From NCBI RefSeq assembly GCF_021206925.1, contig NZ_JAJPRF010000002.1, positions 310,001 to 374,000 on the forward strand: a stretch of DNA of 64,000 nucleotides, read 5' to 3'. Shown piece after piece: positions 1-10,800 of this stretch; positions within the stretch are counted from its first letter, which is position 1; each line of letters begins with the position of its first letter. The position numbers and the translations under genes are program-made. The stretch is from Rhodoflexus caldus. Its GTDB lineage: Bacteria; Bacteroidota; Bacteroidia; Cytophagales; Thermoflexibacteraceae. The notes beneath the pieces were generated by a model. The model had not been told where the DNA came from. It saw only the letters and a list, made by a program, of their open reading frames with translations, and did not search any database.

Positions 1-56
1 CACAGAAATACTCAGAAAGAATGTAACAATTGCAAGGGTTTGCCTCAGATAGCTCA

Positions 57-947
57 TCAGATTAATTGATAGTTTTTATATTCAAACAGCCGCTTGCCTG
101 TAAGTTGTTCCACCTTGGCAAGGATGCGGTTTTTCAGGCTCAGGTTTTTTACCCCCGGGTCTAAATTTACCTCCCAGTCGGCATTATTAATACGGTTTTG
201 CATGACCGAAGGATGCGTTCCCTGAAAAAGTGCAACCGAATCTATGCTGCCGTAGTCATATAACTCATTGGCTTCCAACACATGGCGCGGCATATCCATA
301 TCACTCCAATAAGCGTGCAAATCTTGCATTTTAAGTTGTTGTTGGTAAGGATTTTTTACCCATCCGTAATGATAAATATGCGCGTCTATCGGTTTTACTT
401 GCAATTTCCGATTATTGCGGCGGAAGCCTTGCGCGTCTCGATAGGAGCGTATATCTTTCAGGTTGCGAATAATGCGTATTTCGTGGCGATACCAGTTGCG
501 CGAATCGGCTACAAACCGGTATGTGCCGTAGAAATGCGTGTAGTGAAACAGCAGCCCTTCAACGTTGCGGTCATTTGCATACATGGAGGCGGCATCTAAA
601 ATAGTACGATGGTATTTTTCATGCACTACTTCATCGGCCTGAATGTAAAACGCCCAGTCGGCATCGGGCGAAACCGCATCAAAGGCCTTGTTTGTCTCGG
701 CGGCCAGCACTCTGCCTCCGGTGCGCAGCGACTCATCCCAAACAGTTTCTATAATCCTGATTTTGTCCGACGGGATACTTCGGATTAAGTCCAGCGTATC
801 ATCTTCCGACTTACCGACAGCAACAACCACCTCATCGCATACAGGCAAAATAGAAGTAATAGATTCGACAACCGGGTAATCATACTTAATGGCATTGCGA
901 ACAATTGTAAAGCCGCTGATTTTGGGGCGAAAAGGCGAGATACTCAT
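57..947 (-). CDS. Glycosyltransferase family 2-like protein
   Basis: The 296-residue protein starts with a GT-A type strand (KISGFTIVRNA) and carries a DADWAFYIQADE segment that resembles the metal/nucleotide-binding acidic motif of family 2 transferases. It has no signal peptide or membrane helix, so it should act in the cytoplasm, adding a sugar during surface glycan assembly. The acceptor and donor cannot be read from the sequence. It is divergent from the GT4-deacetylase gene that starts at 1031 and belongs to a run of polysaccharide genes that probably continues off the left edge. The ATG at 947 is the first in-frame start and the N-terminus fits the family. Confidence 0.8.
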   Translation of the reverse strand: MSISPFRPKISGFTIVRNAIKYDYPVVESITSILPVCDEVVVAVGKSEDDTLDLIRSIPSDKIRIIETVWDESLRTGGRVLAAETNKAFDAVSPDADWAFYIQADEVVHEKYHRTILDAASMYANDRNVEGLLFHYTHFYGTYRFVADSRNWYRHEIRIIRNLKDIRSYRDAQGFRRNNRKLQVKPIDAHIYHYGWVKNPYQQQLKMQDLHAYWSDMDMPRHVLEANELYDYGSIDSVALFQGTHPSVMQNRINNADWEVNLDPGVKNLSLKNRILAKVEQLTGKRLFEYKNYQLI

Positions 948-999
948 TTAAACAAACGATAAACAAATTGCAAAATAAGACTATTCAATCGGGACAAAC

Positions 1000-1007
1000 T
1001 AATTTTG
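1000..1007 (+). promoter_or_regulatory. Candidate Bacteroidota -7 box (TAATTTTG)
   Basis: TAATTTTG matches the Bacteroidota consensus TAnnTTTG and lies 23 bases before the ATG at 1031. No good -33 TTTG is seen at the usual 19-21 base spacing, so the call rests on the -7 box alone. Confidence 0.35.
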
Positions 1008-1030
1008 TAAAAAGCAACCTATAAACACAC

Positions 1031-2878
1031 ATGAACATTTTGCATGTAATGTGTACGAACTTTTTATCAGGTTCTACCAATTACGTCCTCAGTTTAGTAC
1101 AAAGGCAGATACAAGAAGGCCATCGCGTATCTATCATTACCGATGACGGCACGTTAGAAACGCAGGCTTCCTTGATTCCTTTCCCTATATCTGACAGGTC
1201 ATATGCCCAAAGGTTTAAAAACGTTCGGTTCATTCGGCAATTTATTTTAGCCAACGATGTTCATGTGGTGCATACCCATTCGCGAGCATCTAGTTGGGTC
1301 AGCTATTTTGCCACACTTGGGCTGAAAACACCGCTTGTTTCTACCATTCACGGCAGGCAGCAACTGCATACATCTGTTAAATTTTTTGATATATACGGCG
1401 ACCAAGTCATTTCGGTTTGTCCCAATTTGACCAAACATTTGATTGGAGAAGTGGGAATGCAGGCCAATAAAATACACGACATACCCAACGGGGCAGAGTT
1501 TGGCCTTATTCCCGAGCTTAGGGCAGATGCCGAAAACAGCTATCCCGTTTATCGCGATATATTGCTCATCGGGCGGCTTAACGGCAGAAAAGGCGAAATT
1601 GCCGCACAAATTGCCACCGTGGTTTTCCCTGAATTGCTGGCCAAATACCCCGATATACGCCTGTTTTTGATTGGTGGTGGCTACGAACAACTCGCTACGC
1701 CCTATCGCCATGCAATAGATGAACTGAACAGCCGATACAATCAGCGCATCGTAATCACAGGCTTCATTAATGATGTACCTAAGCGAATGCTTGCCGCCCA
1801 TACCATCATTGGTGCGGGCAGGGTCGGTTTGGGAGCTTTGGCGCTGCAAAAACCACTGTTTGCCATTGGCGAAGCCTGCTACCACGGGCTGATTACCGAA
1901 CAAAATCTGCAAGAAGCCATTGACTCCAACTACGGCGATATTTTGCCCACCAAAGATTTTCCGGGATTTGATTGGCAACAATTCCGACAAGATTTGGATA
2001 AATACCTTGCAGAAGACTCTTATTTGCCTTCCAAAAAAATCAGAGACCATGTAATCAATCTCTACGATGTAGAAAAAGTTTATCAGGCCATTCATCGCGT
2101 CTATGAAAAAGCCATTGCTCGCAGGTTATGGCCTGAACCTATCCCCGTGCTGATGTATCACAAAGTGCCGAATGAGCCTATTGAAAGCCGACATAAGATT
2201 TTCGTTACCAAAAGTACGCTCCGAAAGCACCTGCAACTCATCAAACTCAGAGGATTGCAACCCATTACTTTCCGTGAGTATCTGGCCTATGCCAAAGGCG
2301 AAAAATTGAGTAAAACCGCCCCCAAGCACCCCATTATCCTGACTTTTGACGATGGATACAAGGATAATTACGAAAACATGCTGCCTCTGATGAACGAATT
2401 CGGCTACAAAGGTGTCATTTTTCTTTTGGGGGATACACGCATCGGCTACAATTACTGGGATGCAGACAAGGGCGACCACCGCGACGAACTGATGAATGAG
2501 CAGCAGCGTGCAGCCTTCATACAGGCCGATTGGGAAATTGGTGCACACACCATGACCCACCCCAACCTGACACAACTCAGCAATACAGAGGCAATGGAAG
2601 AAATAATCAACAGCAAAAAAGCCCTTGAAAACGAATCAGGTCAGCCCGTACAGACTTTTGCTTATCCTTTCGGCTTTTATGATACAAAAATTAAACAAAT
2701 GGCACAGCAGGCGGGATTTGAAATGGCACTTGCAACCGACAAGGGCGGTATGCACATAGAAGACGACCGCTTTGAAGTTTTCCGAACCAGTATTTTCCCG
2801 CAAGACACGTGGGTACAGATGTACAAAAAGACTTCCTCGTGGTACAGAAAATACTACAAATGGAAACGCAACATTTAA
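1031..2878 (+). CDS. GT4 glycosyltransferase fused to a CE4 polysaccharide deacetylase
   Basis: This 615-residue protein combines two enzymes usually encoded separately. Residues about 1-365 form a GT-B fold of family 4, with an STIHGR segment, IPNGAEFG, and a C-terminal nucleotide-sugar half (LLIGRLNGRKGE, IVITGFINDV). Residues about 373-600 form a NodB-type carbohydrate esterase 4 domain, beginning IPVLMYHKVP, with TFDDGY (metal and base Asp440/Asp441), HTMTH (metal ligands His506 and His510) and FAYPFG. There is no signal peptide, so both halves should act in the cytosol on a lipid-linked or nucleotide-linked sugar, or the deacetylase may trim the transferase's product. The next methyltransferase begins 22 bases downstream, which suggests an operon. 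Confidence 0.8.
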   Translation: MNILHVMCTNFLSGSTNYVLSLVQRQIQEGHRVSIITDDGTLETQASLIPFPISDRSYAQRFKNVRFIRQFILANDVHVVHTHSRASSWVSYFATLGLKTPLVSTIHGRQQLHTSVKFFDIYGDQVISVCPNLTKHLIGEVGMQANKIHDIPNGAEFGLIPELRADAENSYPVYRDILLIGRLNGRKGEIAAQIATVVFPELLAKYPDIRLFLIGGGYEQLATPYRHAIDELNSRYNQRIVITGFINDVPKRMLAAHTIIGAGRVGLGALALQKPLFAIGEACYHGLITEQNLQEAIDSNYGDILPTKDFPGFDWQQFRQDLDKYLAEDSYLPSKKIRDHVINLYDVEKVYQAIHRVYEKAIARRLWPEPIPVLMYHKVPNEPIESRHKIFVTKSTLRKHLQLIKLRGLQPITFREYLAYAKGEKLSKTAPKHPIILTFDDGYKDNYENMLPLMNEFGYKGVIFLLGDTRIGYNYWDADKGDHRDELMNEQQRAAFIQADWEIGAHTMTHPNLTQLSNTEAMEEIINSKKALENESGQPVQTFAYPFGFYDTKIKQMAQQAGFEMALATDKGGMHIEDDRFEVFRTSIFPQDTWVQMYKKTSSWYRKYYKWKRNI

Positions 2879-2900
2879 TGATGACCATCACCGAACAATT

Positions 2901-3773
2901 ATGACATATTCTTTTACAAGTTTTCTTTGTGCTCCCGACTCACAAAGCGAAATTACTCAAATAACTAATAATCAAATTATTGCAGCAGACAATACGAGCT
3001 ATCCGCTGATAGATGGCATACCGGTTATGCTCAAAAAAGAGTTGATGGAAAAAGAGGATGCCACTGTTTTTTTTGAGAACTTCTACCAAAGCACCGAAGA
3101 GCCCTGGGACTACAGCGAACGCGCAGCCGAATTGCTTCGCCACGACTATGTAGTGGAACAAGTGGCCAATTTCAGCAAATTGCTGGGGCGCAAAGCAGTT
3201 ATTTTAGACATTGGTTGCAGTTTGGGACACATTACCGCACGGCTGCACCCCTACGCCGACTTACTGATAGGCATGGATATTTCCATTACTGCCATCAAAA
3301 AGGCACGGCAACACTGTTTGCAGGCTGTTGCAGGCCAAAACAACCCTTATCAGTTTGTTGTAGGCAGCGCAACGGAACTGCCTTTCAAGAGCGATTTTTT
3401 TGACATAGTAGTTGCCTCCGATGGTTTGCACGGTTGGCATCTTTCCGATGATTTACAGGCAAAAGTAGTCAAAGAAATTTACCGCGTGATGAAGCCTGTT
3501 TCCTATGCCGTTTTTACGGACTATCTGCATCCGCGCCTTCATGCTAAAATTGAACCTACCCTGCGCAATGTGCCTTGGCATATTGACCGCATAGAACCGC
3601 TTTATGACCGCCTTTGGTATCGCTTTGAAAGCCTACTGAAAGCATTCCGACATACAGGCTGGGCACAAAAAGCACTTGCGGATAAATCTTTTGCGTTATT
3701 TTTGAAAGGTGTTGCAAAAAAAATAGGCAAAAGCCAATCCAAACACATAGCCGCCATTGTGCATAAAAAATAG
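2901..3773 (+). CDS. Class I SAM-dependent methyltransferase
   Basis: The 290-residue protein has a short N-terminal region resembling a Trm112-like zinc-ribbon remnant (FLCAPDSQSE, then YPLIDGIPVML). A Rossmann methyltransferase core follows, with SAM-binding motif LDIGCSLGHIT, an acidic GMDIS at the end of strand 2 and VVASDGLHGW at motif IV. Such enzymes methylate glycan or lipid intermediates in O-antigen clusters, and the context here supports a sugar methyltransferase. The frame is open from 2772, inside the upstream gene, but the ATG at 2901 lies just after that gene's stop and gives the expected domain boundary. It overlaps the following glycosyltransferase by 17 bases. Confidence 0.75.
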   Translation: MTYSFTSFLCAPDSQSEITQITNNQIIAADNTSYPLIDGIPVMLKKELMEKEDATVFFENFYQSTEEPWDYSERAAELLRHDYVVEQVANFSKLLGRKAVILDIGCSLGHITARLHPYADLLIGMDISITAIKKARQHCLQAVAGQNNPYQFVVGSATELPFKSDFFDIVVASDGLHGWHLSDDLQAKVVKEIYRVMKPVSYAVFTDYLHPRLHAKIEPTLRNVPWHIDRIEPLYDRLWYRFESLLKAFRHTGWAQKALADKSFALFLKGVAKKIGKSQSKHIAAIVHKK

Positions 3774-4788
3774 AAAAACATTGAAAATCAGCGTTATACT
3801 ACCTGTATATAATGCCGAAAAATACGTATCGGCTGCCATTGACAGCATTTTGCAGCAAACCTTCACCGACTTTGAGTTGCTGCTAATAAACGATGCCTCA
3901 ACCGATAGCAGCCGTGCTATTTTGCAAAATTATGCCGCACAAGACAATCGCATCAGGTTGATTGACAATCCGCAAAATTTGGGGCTGACGGCTACACTGA
4001 ATAAGGCCATAGACCTTTGCAAGGGCGAGTACATCGCCCGCATGGATGCGGATGACCTCTCGCTGCCGCAACGATTGGAAATACAGGCTGCCTTTTTGGA
4101 TGCCAACCCCGATATCGGGTTTTGCGGCACGTGGACAGCCATTATGGACGCCGAGGGACAACTGACAGGCGAACAGTGGGTCATGCAACTCACTCCGGAA
4201 CTTGTTCATGCGCGCATGTACTTTCACAACTGCTTCCTGCATACCAGCGTGATGCTGCGGCGCCAATATGCCCAATTGAAATACGATGCGGCCAACTACC
4301 CTATCCAAGAAGATTATGAGTTCTGGACGCGGCTTGTCAAAATAACGAAGGGAGCAGTGATTCCCCAAATTCTGACCTATTACCGCATCCATACGGAAAG
4401 CATTACCGCATCAAAGCAAGAAAGAGCACGTCAATTTACCCGTCGGATTGTGCTTCGGGAATTGGAAGGGCTGGGGCTGCAACCATCGCCACAGGAGTTT
4501 GACCTGCATTTGTCCATCGGCAATCAGGCCATCAGCCCTGATGAGGCATTTGTAGAAGCAGCCAATCTCTGGCTTTTAAAATTCCGGACAGCTTTTGCCC
4601 GACATTATGCCTCGCAACCCGCATTGAAAGAGGCCATGCGCCAACTGTTAGGTAAATTCTGGCTGGCCATTTTGACACAGGAAGGCATCGCTCCGCGAAT
4701 AACGAAAAAATATGCCTGCGCACCACTTTCCCGACAACTGCTCAGCCTGAATCAGCGGCTGCGGTTGAAAATTAAGCATCTGCTGTAA
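3757..4788 (+). CDS. Family 2 glycosyltransferase
   Basis: A typical GT2 enzyme of up to 343 residues. It has ISVILPVYNAEKY at the N-terminus, LLINDASTDSS, and the DXD-type ARMDADDLSLPQR that binds the metal and nucleotide-sugar, followed by EDYEFWTRL near the acceptor site. It should transfer one sugar during surface polysaccharide synthesis in the cytoplasm. The start is uncertain: no ATG precedes the domain, and the candidates are TTG at 3757 (overlapping the methyltransferase by 17 bases) or TTG at 3781, nine codons later, directly before KISVILPVYN. Translational coupling with the upstream gene is likely. Confidence 0.8.
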   Translation: MCIKNRKTLKISVILPVYNAEKYVSAAIDSILQQTFTDFELLLINDASTDSSRAILQNYAAQDNRIRLIDNPQNLGLTATLNKAIDLCKGEYIARMDADDLSLPQRLEIQAAFLDANPDIGFCGTWTAIMDAEGQLTGEQWVMQLTPELVHARMYFHNCFLHTSVMLRRQYAQLKYDAANYPIQEDYEFWTRLVKITKGAVIPQILTYYRIHTESITASKQERARQFTRRIVLRELEGLGLQPSPQEFDLHLSIGNQAISPDEAFVEAANLWLLKFRTAFARHYASQPALKEAMRQLLGKFWLAILTQEGIAPRITKKYACAPLSRQLLSLNQRLRLKIKHLL

Positions 4789-4878
4789 TCTTTCTGAAAA
4801 TCAGGCGTTAAAATACCGAAGATTTACGCCGTATTCAGTAAATTTACACTTGATGTGTCGCAATAATCATTTCAAGAA

Positions 4879-7800
4879 ATGTCCCGAAAATTAACCCTAT
4901 TACTACTGCTATTAACCGTATTGCTGCCTCTGTTTGCCCAAAATATGGATGAGGCAGCGCGTGAGCGCACGGCATTTCCGCCTGATTTCTGGCAAAGCAA
5001 ACAAGGTATTGCATACATCCGAAAAAACGCCCATAAGAACAAAATAACCCTATTGGTACGCTTCCGGCAAGAGCTGACCGCCGCGCAGCACTATCTGCTG
5101 GAAACCTATGGCGGCGAAAAAATCGGCTATCGGGGCAACGGCTCCTATCTGATGCGCTTTCCTGCCGAGGTACTTGCCAAAGTACAGGCGTTGCCGTTTG
5201 TAGCAGAAATCGTTGATTTTGATGCATTGTCAAAAGCCGCCCCCGAATTTTGGGAGGCTGTACCTGCGGAAGCTAAACAAAGTAAATCCGAGGTTTGGAT
5301 AGATGTACTGACCGTTCCGCAAAGCACCCGCGAGGATATTGAAAACAACTTGCCCGCAGGTGCACAATTGCTGCATTATTACCCTGATTTTCAATTGGCA
5401 AGAATCAATATTGCCAAGAAAAACACCCGAAAACTGCTTGAAAAACCATGGGTTCTTTGGGTTGACTATGTGATGCCTGATGAGTTGAACAATCAATTTG
5501 GCGTAACTACCACCCGTGCAGGCAGTTTGCAGTTTCATTTGCCCCAACTGACAGGCAAAGGGGTCAATGTGGGTGTTTGGGACGGCAGCGCATGGATTGG
5601 CCCTCATGTAGATTTTGTCAATCGCACCTCGCAGGAAGAGCCGCTGATGGGTGAGCCTTTTAGTTGGCGCGAACATGCCACGCACGTATCGGGAACGCTG
5701 GCAAGTGCAGGTTTGCGCTTTATCTATGGGCGAGGGATAGCCCCCGAAGCCAAATTGTTTAACTACAACATTGTATCCACAGGCACGGCGGAAGGTTACA
5801 TCCCTTTCAAGATGCTCAAAGCCGCTGAGCAGCACGGCATTGTTATTACACAAAATTCCTATGGCCCCTCGCATACGTGCAGTTCAGGCGGCATTCTTTA
5901 CAGCACTACCAATCGCTCTCAGGATTTAGTGGCTAATGCCTTTCCCGAACTGCTGCACGTATTTGCGGCAGGCAACAACGGCGGTGCCTGCGGCGGGTAT
6001 TACAATACAGTAAACGGTGCCAAAAACATCATCAGCGTTGCCAGCCTGAACGCAGCCGACCAGCGCATGTGGTTAGCTTTCATGCAAAGTGCAGGAGGCC
6101 CTACCCACGACGGTCGCCTGCAACCGCATATTGCCGCACCCGGAGTGGATATATTCTCTACCACACCCGACCATTTTTATGCAAGCAGCGGGTGGAGTGG
6201 TACTTCAATGGCTGCCCCTCACGTTTCGGGGATAGCTGCCCTACTCTATCAGCGCTACCGCGAGCTCAACGGAGGGCAAACACCTGCCGCCGCGCTTATC
6301 CGTGCCGTACTGCTCAATGGTGCCAATGACTTAGGAAACCCCGGCCCCGATTATGTTTTCGGCTATGGAAAAGTAAATGCCGTAAATGCTGCGGCAGCTA
6401 TTACGGAAAATCGCTTCCTGACAAATTCGGTAGCTCAAAGTCAAACAAACACCCACTATATCAACGTACCTTCGGGCAGTCGGGAGTTGAAAGTGATGCT
6501 TTCATGGAACGACCCCGCTGCGCTCCCCGGTGCATCGCCCTCACTTGTCAATAACCTGAACCTGCAAGCCAAGTCGCCCTCGGGAACGGTTGTGCTGCCA
6601 TTGGTGCTCAATCCTGCTGCGCCGGCAAATGTAGCCGTGCAAGGCGTTGATAACCGCAATAACAATGAGCAGGTAGTGGTCAGCCTGCCCGAACCCGGTA
6701 TGTGGGAAATCACCGTAACGGGTGCAACCATTGCCATGGGCAGCGAACAGAGCTATGCCCTCACTTGGCAGTCGGAAGGCGAATTTCTTGCCCTGCGCAA
6801 CCCTACCACTACCGAGCGCGATATTTCTACCGTTCATTGGGACAGCCGAGGCGTCCCGGGCAATGTAACCGTTGAGTTTTTTGACGGTTCGTCATGGACA
6901 ACGCTCGGCAGTGTTCCTGCCTCACAAGGAAGATTCAACTGGACGCCGCCTGCCATTGTTACCGACAATGCACGCATCCGCATTTCGGCAACGGGTGAAA
7001 GCGGCGCCTTGCTTTCGGAAACCTCGCCCCCCTTGCTGTTTTTGGGAGTACCGAATATTACCCCCAATCCCAATATTACCCCTTATACGGCAGGTAATAA
7101 TAGCCTGACCTTTTCATGGTCTGCCGCATTGGGAGCCGATGCCTACGAGATTTTATGGCTCAATCTGCAAAAAGGCGCATGGGAAGTCATTGCAACCGTT
7201 CCGCCTACTACCACCACCTACACGGTTACGGGACTTGAAAACGGAGTTCGGCACTGGCTGTCGGTAAGAACGCGCAATAACACCCTCAACGCATCGGGCA
7301 TATTTGCCTATGCGGGTTTTGGTACACCCACGGGCGCAGGCGCAAGTCAAGACATAGAACTTGCACAGGTAACACACCAAATACCCACAGGAGGTTGCCT
7401 CGCACCTATGCAGCCGCTGCAAGTACTGATTACCCTCCGCAACAAAGGGACAAATCCTATCCCTGTCGGTACCGTCATACCTGTATCTTACCGCATCAAC
7501 AACGGCACATGGGTTAGCGAAGACTTTACATTATCGGCAGAATTGGCTGTTAATCAGATGGTTGCCTACACATTTACACAAACATTCACCCCTTTGGCAA
7601 CCGGAGAGGTAAGCATAGAGGCACAAAATTCGTGGGCAGCCGACTTGATTTTTACCAACAACAGCCGTACAACAACGGTGCAAATTCCGCCTGCACCCCT
7701 ACCGATTGTCAGCGCAATGCCCGGGCTTAGTTCCTGCACCGTGCCGACATTGGTCAGAATTGACAACATTCCCGACGACGGCTATCAACTGGGAGCTATT

Positions 7801-10800
7801 GCGTTTGGTACAGAGGACATGAGCGGCGCTACTGAAATTACAATAAGTGATGACGGTGTTTCCGGTGCAGTACCCATCGGCTTTCCTTTCAGATTTTACA
7901 ACAACTCTTTTGAAAACGTTTACATCAGCGCAGAGGGCTTTATCACCTTCCGCAGCATAGATTTTGACTACATCAACTTCTTGCAACGTGCTATTCCCAA
8001 TACGCTGTTGGTCAATGATTTTATTGCCTTGGCTTGGAACAACATGAGCTTTGTGGCTGGCAGTAAGATTCGCTACCAAACCTTTGGCACAGCACCGCAG
8101 CGCAAGTTTGTGGTAGAGTTTCTGGATATGGCGCAGAAGAACGATAACAGCAAGCGCCTCAGCGGTCAAATTATGCTGTACGAAAGTTTTAACCGCATAG
8201 AACTGCACATTGCAAGGCTTGATGCCTCACCTTTGGCAAGCATTATTGCAGGTATTGAAAACCGCGAGGGTACGATAGGCTTTGCGCTGCCAAACATGAA
8301 CAACCAAAGCATTGCCGGCGATATCATCAATCAGGCATGGGCTTTTACGCCTGTGGTCAATAATTTTACATGGTTAGACAACAGCAGCACCTCTACAGTG
8401 CGCCTGTTTACGGCGGCGGGCACTTACCGTTTCCGCTACGAACGCAACGGCTGTGTGATTGAACAAGACGTGGATGTTTGCAACAATGCCGACGTTCCGG
8501 CAATTGCATCCATTGCCGATGTTACCACGCCCGAAGATGTAGCAGTCAGCGTACCTGTTGCCATTACCTACGGCACCCTTTCGGAAACCCTGCTGACCAT
8601 TACCCAAACCGGTGATAATCCCTCGTTAATTCCTGATACCAATTTGGTTTGGGTGGGCACAGGCGCAAGCCGACAGTTACAAATCACCCCCTTACCCAAC
8701 CAAAACGGAGTTGCGCAAATCACTGTTACTGCTACTGACGGCATTAACACCGCCGCAAGGACTTTTCAGGTTACAGTTACTCCCGTAAATGACCCGCCCA
8801 TTGTCAGCACGTTCAGTCTTGACTTGTTTGAAAACAGTCTGAGATATTTTAACACGACAATGTTTACCACCCGATACAGCGATGTGGAGGGTTCGCCCAT
8901 GGCAAGCGTAAAAATCGTAACCCTGCCTGCCAACGGGCAGTTACTGTTCAATGGTACGCCAATTATTACGGGCACCATCATTCCTGCCGCACAATTACCG
9001 CTATTGGCATATAAGCCCAATCTTCACTTTTGGGGAACAGACAGTTTTCAATGGGTAGCCTCCGACGGTACCGACTTTGCCGATGTGCCGGCGCTTGTAA
9101 ACCTGCGGATAAGCAAACGCCCTGAACTCATATTGCCTGTTCCGACTATTGATGCCATTGCCGATGTTACGACACAGGAGGACACCCCCGTTTCTGTTCC
9201 GGTGCGCATCAACTACGGCGACCTTTCCGACGAGCTGCTTACTATTCAGGTTTTTGCCGACGACTATACACTTTTACCCGTCAGTTCATTCCGATGGACA
9301 GGCAGCAATACTACCCGCCGCCTGATAATTACTCCTGCCGCCAATCGCTTTGGCAGCACACAGGTTACGATTGTTGTCAGCAATGGAAGAAACGGTACCG
9401 TCAAGAAATTTAACATACACGTACAGCCTGTAAACGATGCCCCCGTTATCGCTTCTTCGGTTATACGCGTTAAATCGGGACGGGATTTTGCGTTTACCGC
9501 CGCCTTTTTTGATTCGCTTTATCGAGATATTGAAAATGAGCCGCTTGCACAAGTGCGCATCACGCAGTTGCCACGAAACGGCCGCCTGCGCATTGGCGAG
9601 CGCCCGATAACCGATGCGCCTGTTGTATTAAGCAGAGATTTGACAGGGCGTTTGATTTATGAACCCTCACAAGGTTTCACGGGCGACGACGGTTTTGAAT
9701 GGCAGGCTTCCGACGGCACCGATTTCAGCAATATGGCACACGTGCGCGTGCAAGTATGGAATACACCGCCGCAAGCAAGTACATTCACAAAACGCATACA
9801 TTGGCGGCAGACACTAAGCCTGAGCTATGCCGACTGGCTGGCTGCATTTACAGACCCCGACGGCGATTTGCCTGCTGCTGTTCAACTGACGGGCGATGTG
9901 CAGCCGCGCCAATGGCAGTATAATAACCGCCCGATAGTTGCAGGCATGTCCTTGCCTTTAGACCGCTCAACTGTCATCGCCTTCCGACCTGAACGGGCTA
10001 CGGGTACACTGCGCCTTTTCTGGAATGTTTCCGACGGTACGACATGGGCAGACAACTTTGCCGAATTGAATATAATTGTTCGGAATACCCCTCCTTCAAT
10101 ACAGGATTTCAATCTGGAAGGGACAGGGGACATTCGGTTTGCGGCGCGTTCGTTTGAGGCTGCCTATGCCGATGCAGACAATGACCCTATGGAAACGGTG
10201 CGCATCACGGCATTGCCACAGTTCGGGCAGTTGCTGTGGCAGGGTTTACCCCTAAGCGAACCCGTAACGCTTGCAATAACACAACTGAATGAACTGCGCT
10301 ATATACCCCGCAATACGGCGCAACCGCAACCCGACCGCATCGGCTGGCAGGCATCCGACGGCGTGGATGTGTCAAATGCAGCCGTCATTCATTTGAACAT
10401 TCAGCCTGTTATGCTACCACAGGTAAGTTCGTTCAGCAGAGAAGTAACTGAAAATCAAGCATATTCATTCAGCAGTGCTGACTTTGCAAGCAACTACAAC
10501 TACCGCAATGAACAACCTGAGTTTATCCGCATCCTTTCGCTCCCTGCCTATGGTACGCTCCGAATAGGCAGCACACCTGTAACAGCAGGCAATACTTACA
10601 CCATGCGCGAAGCGGCGCAACTCAGCTATCAGCCGTTTAGAGAGTTCATCGGCACAGACGGCTTCCTGTTTACCGCAGGTGTGGGTGCGGTTACAGCCAC
10701 AACACCTGCCATGGTAACGCTGCAAGTCCATTTAGCACCTATTTCAGCACCGCAAAACTTGCGATTTGCTGTTAATCGCCTGAGTTGGCAACAACCTTTG

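Noticed and set aside
1247-2095. 282-residue frame on the minus strand
   Set aside because: It lies wholly inside the GT4-CE4 fusion gene, which has clear motifs.
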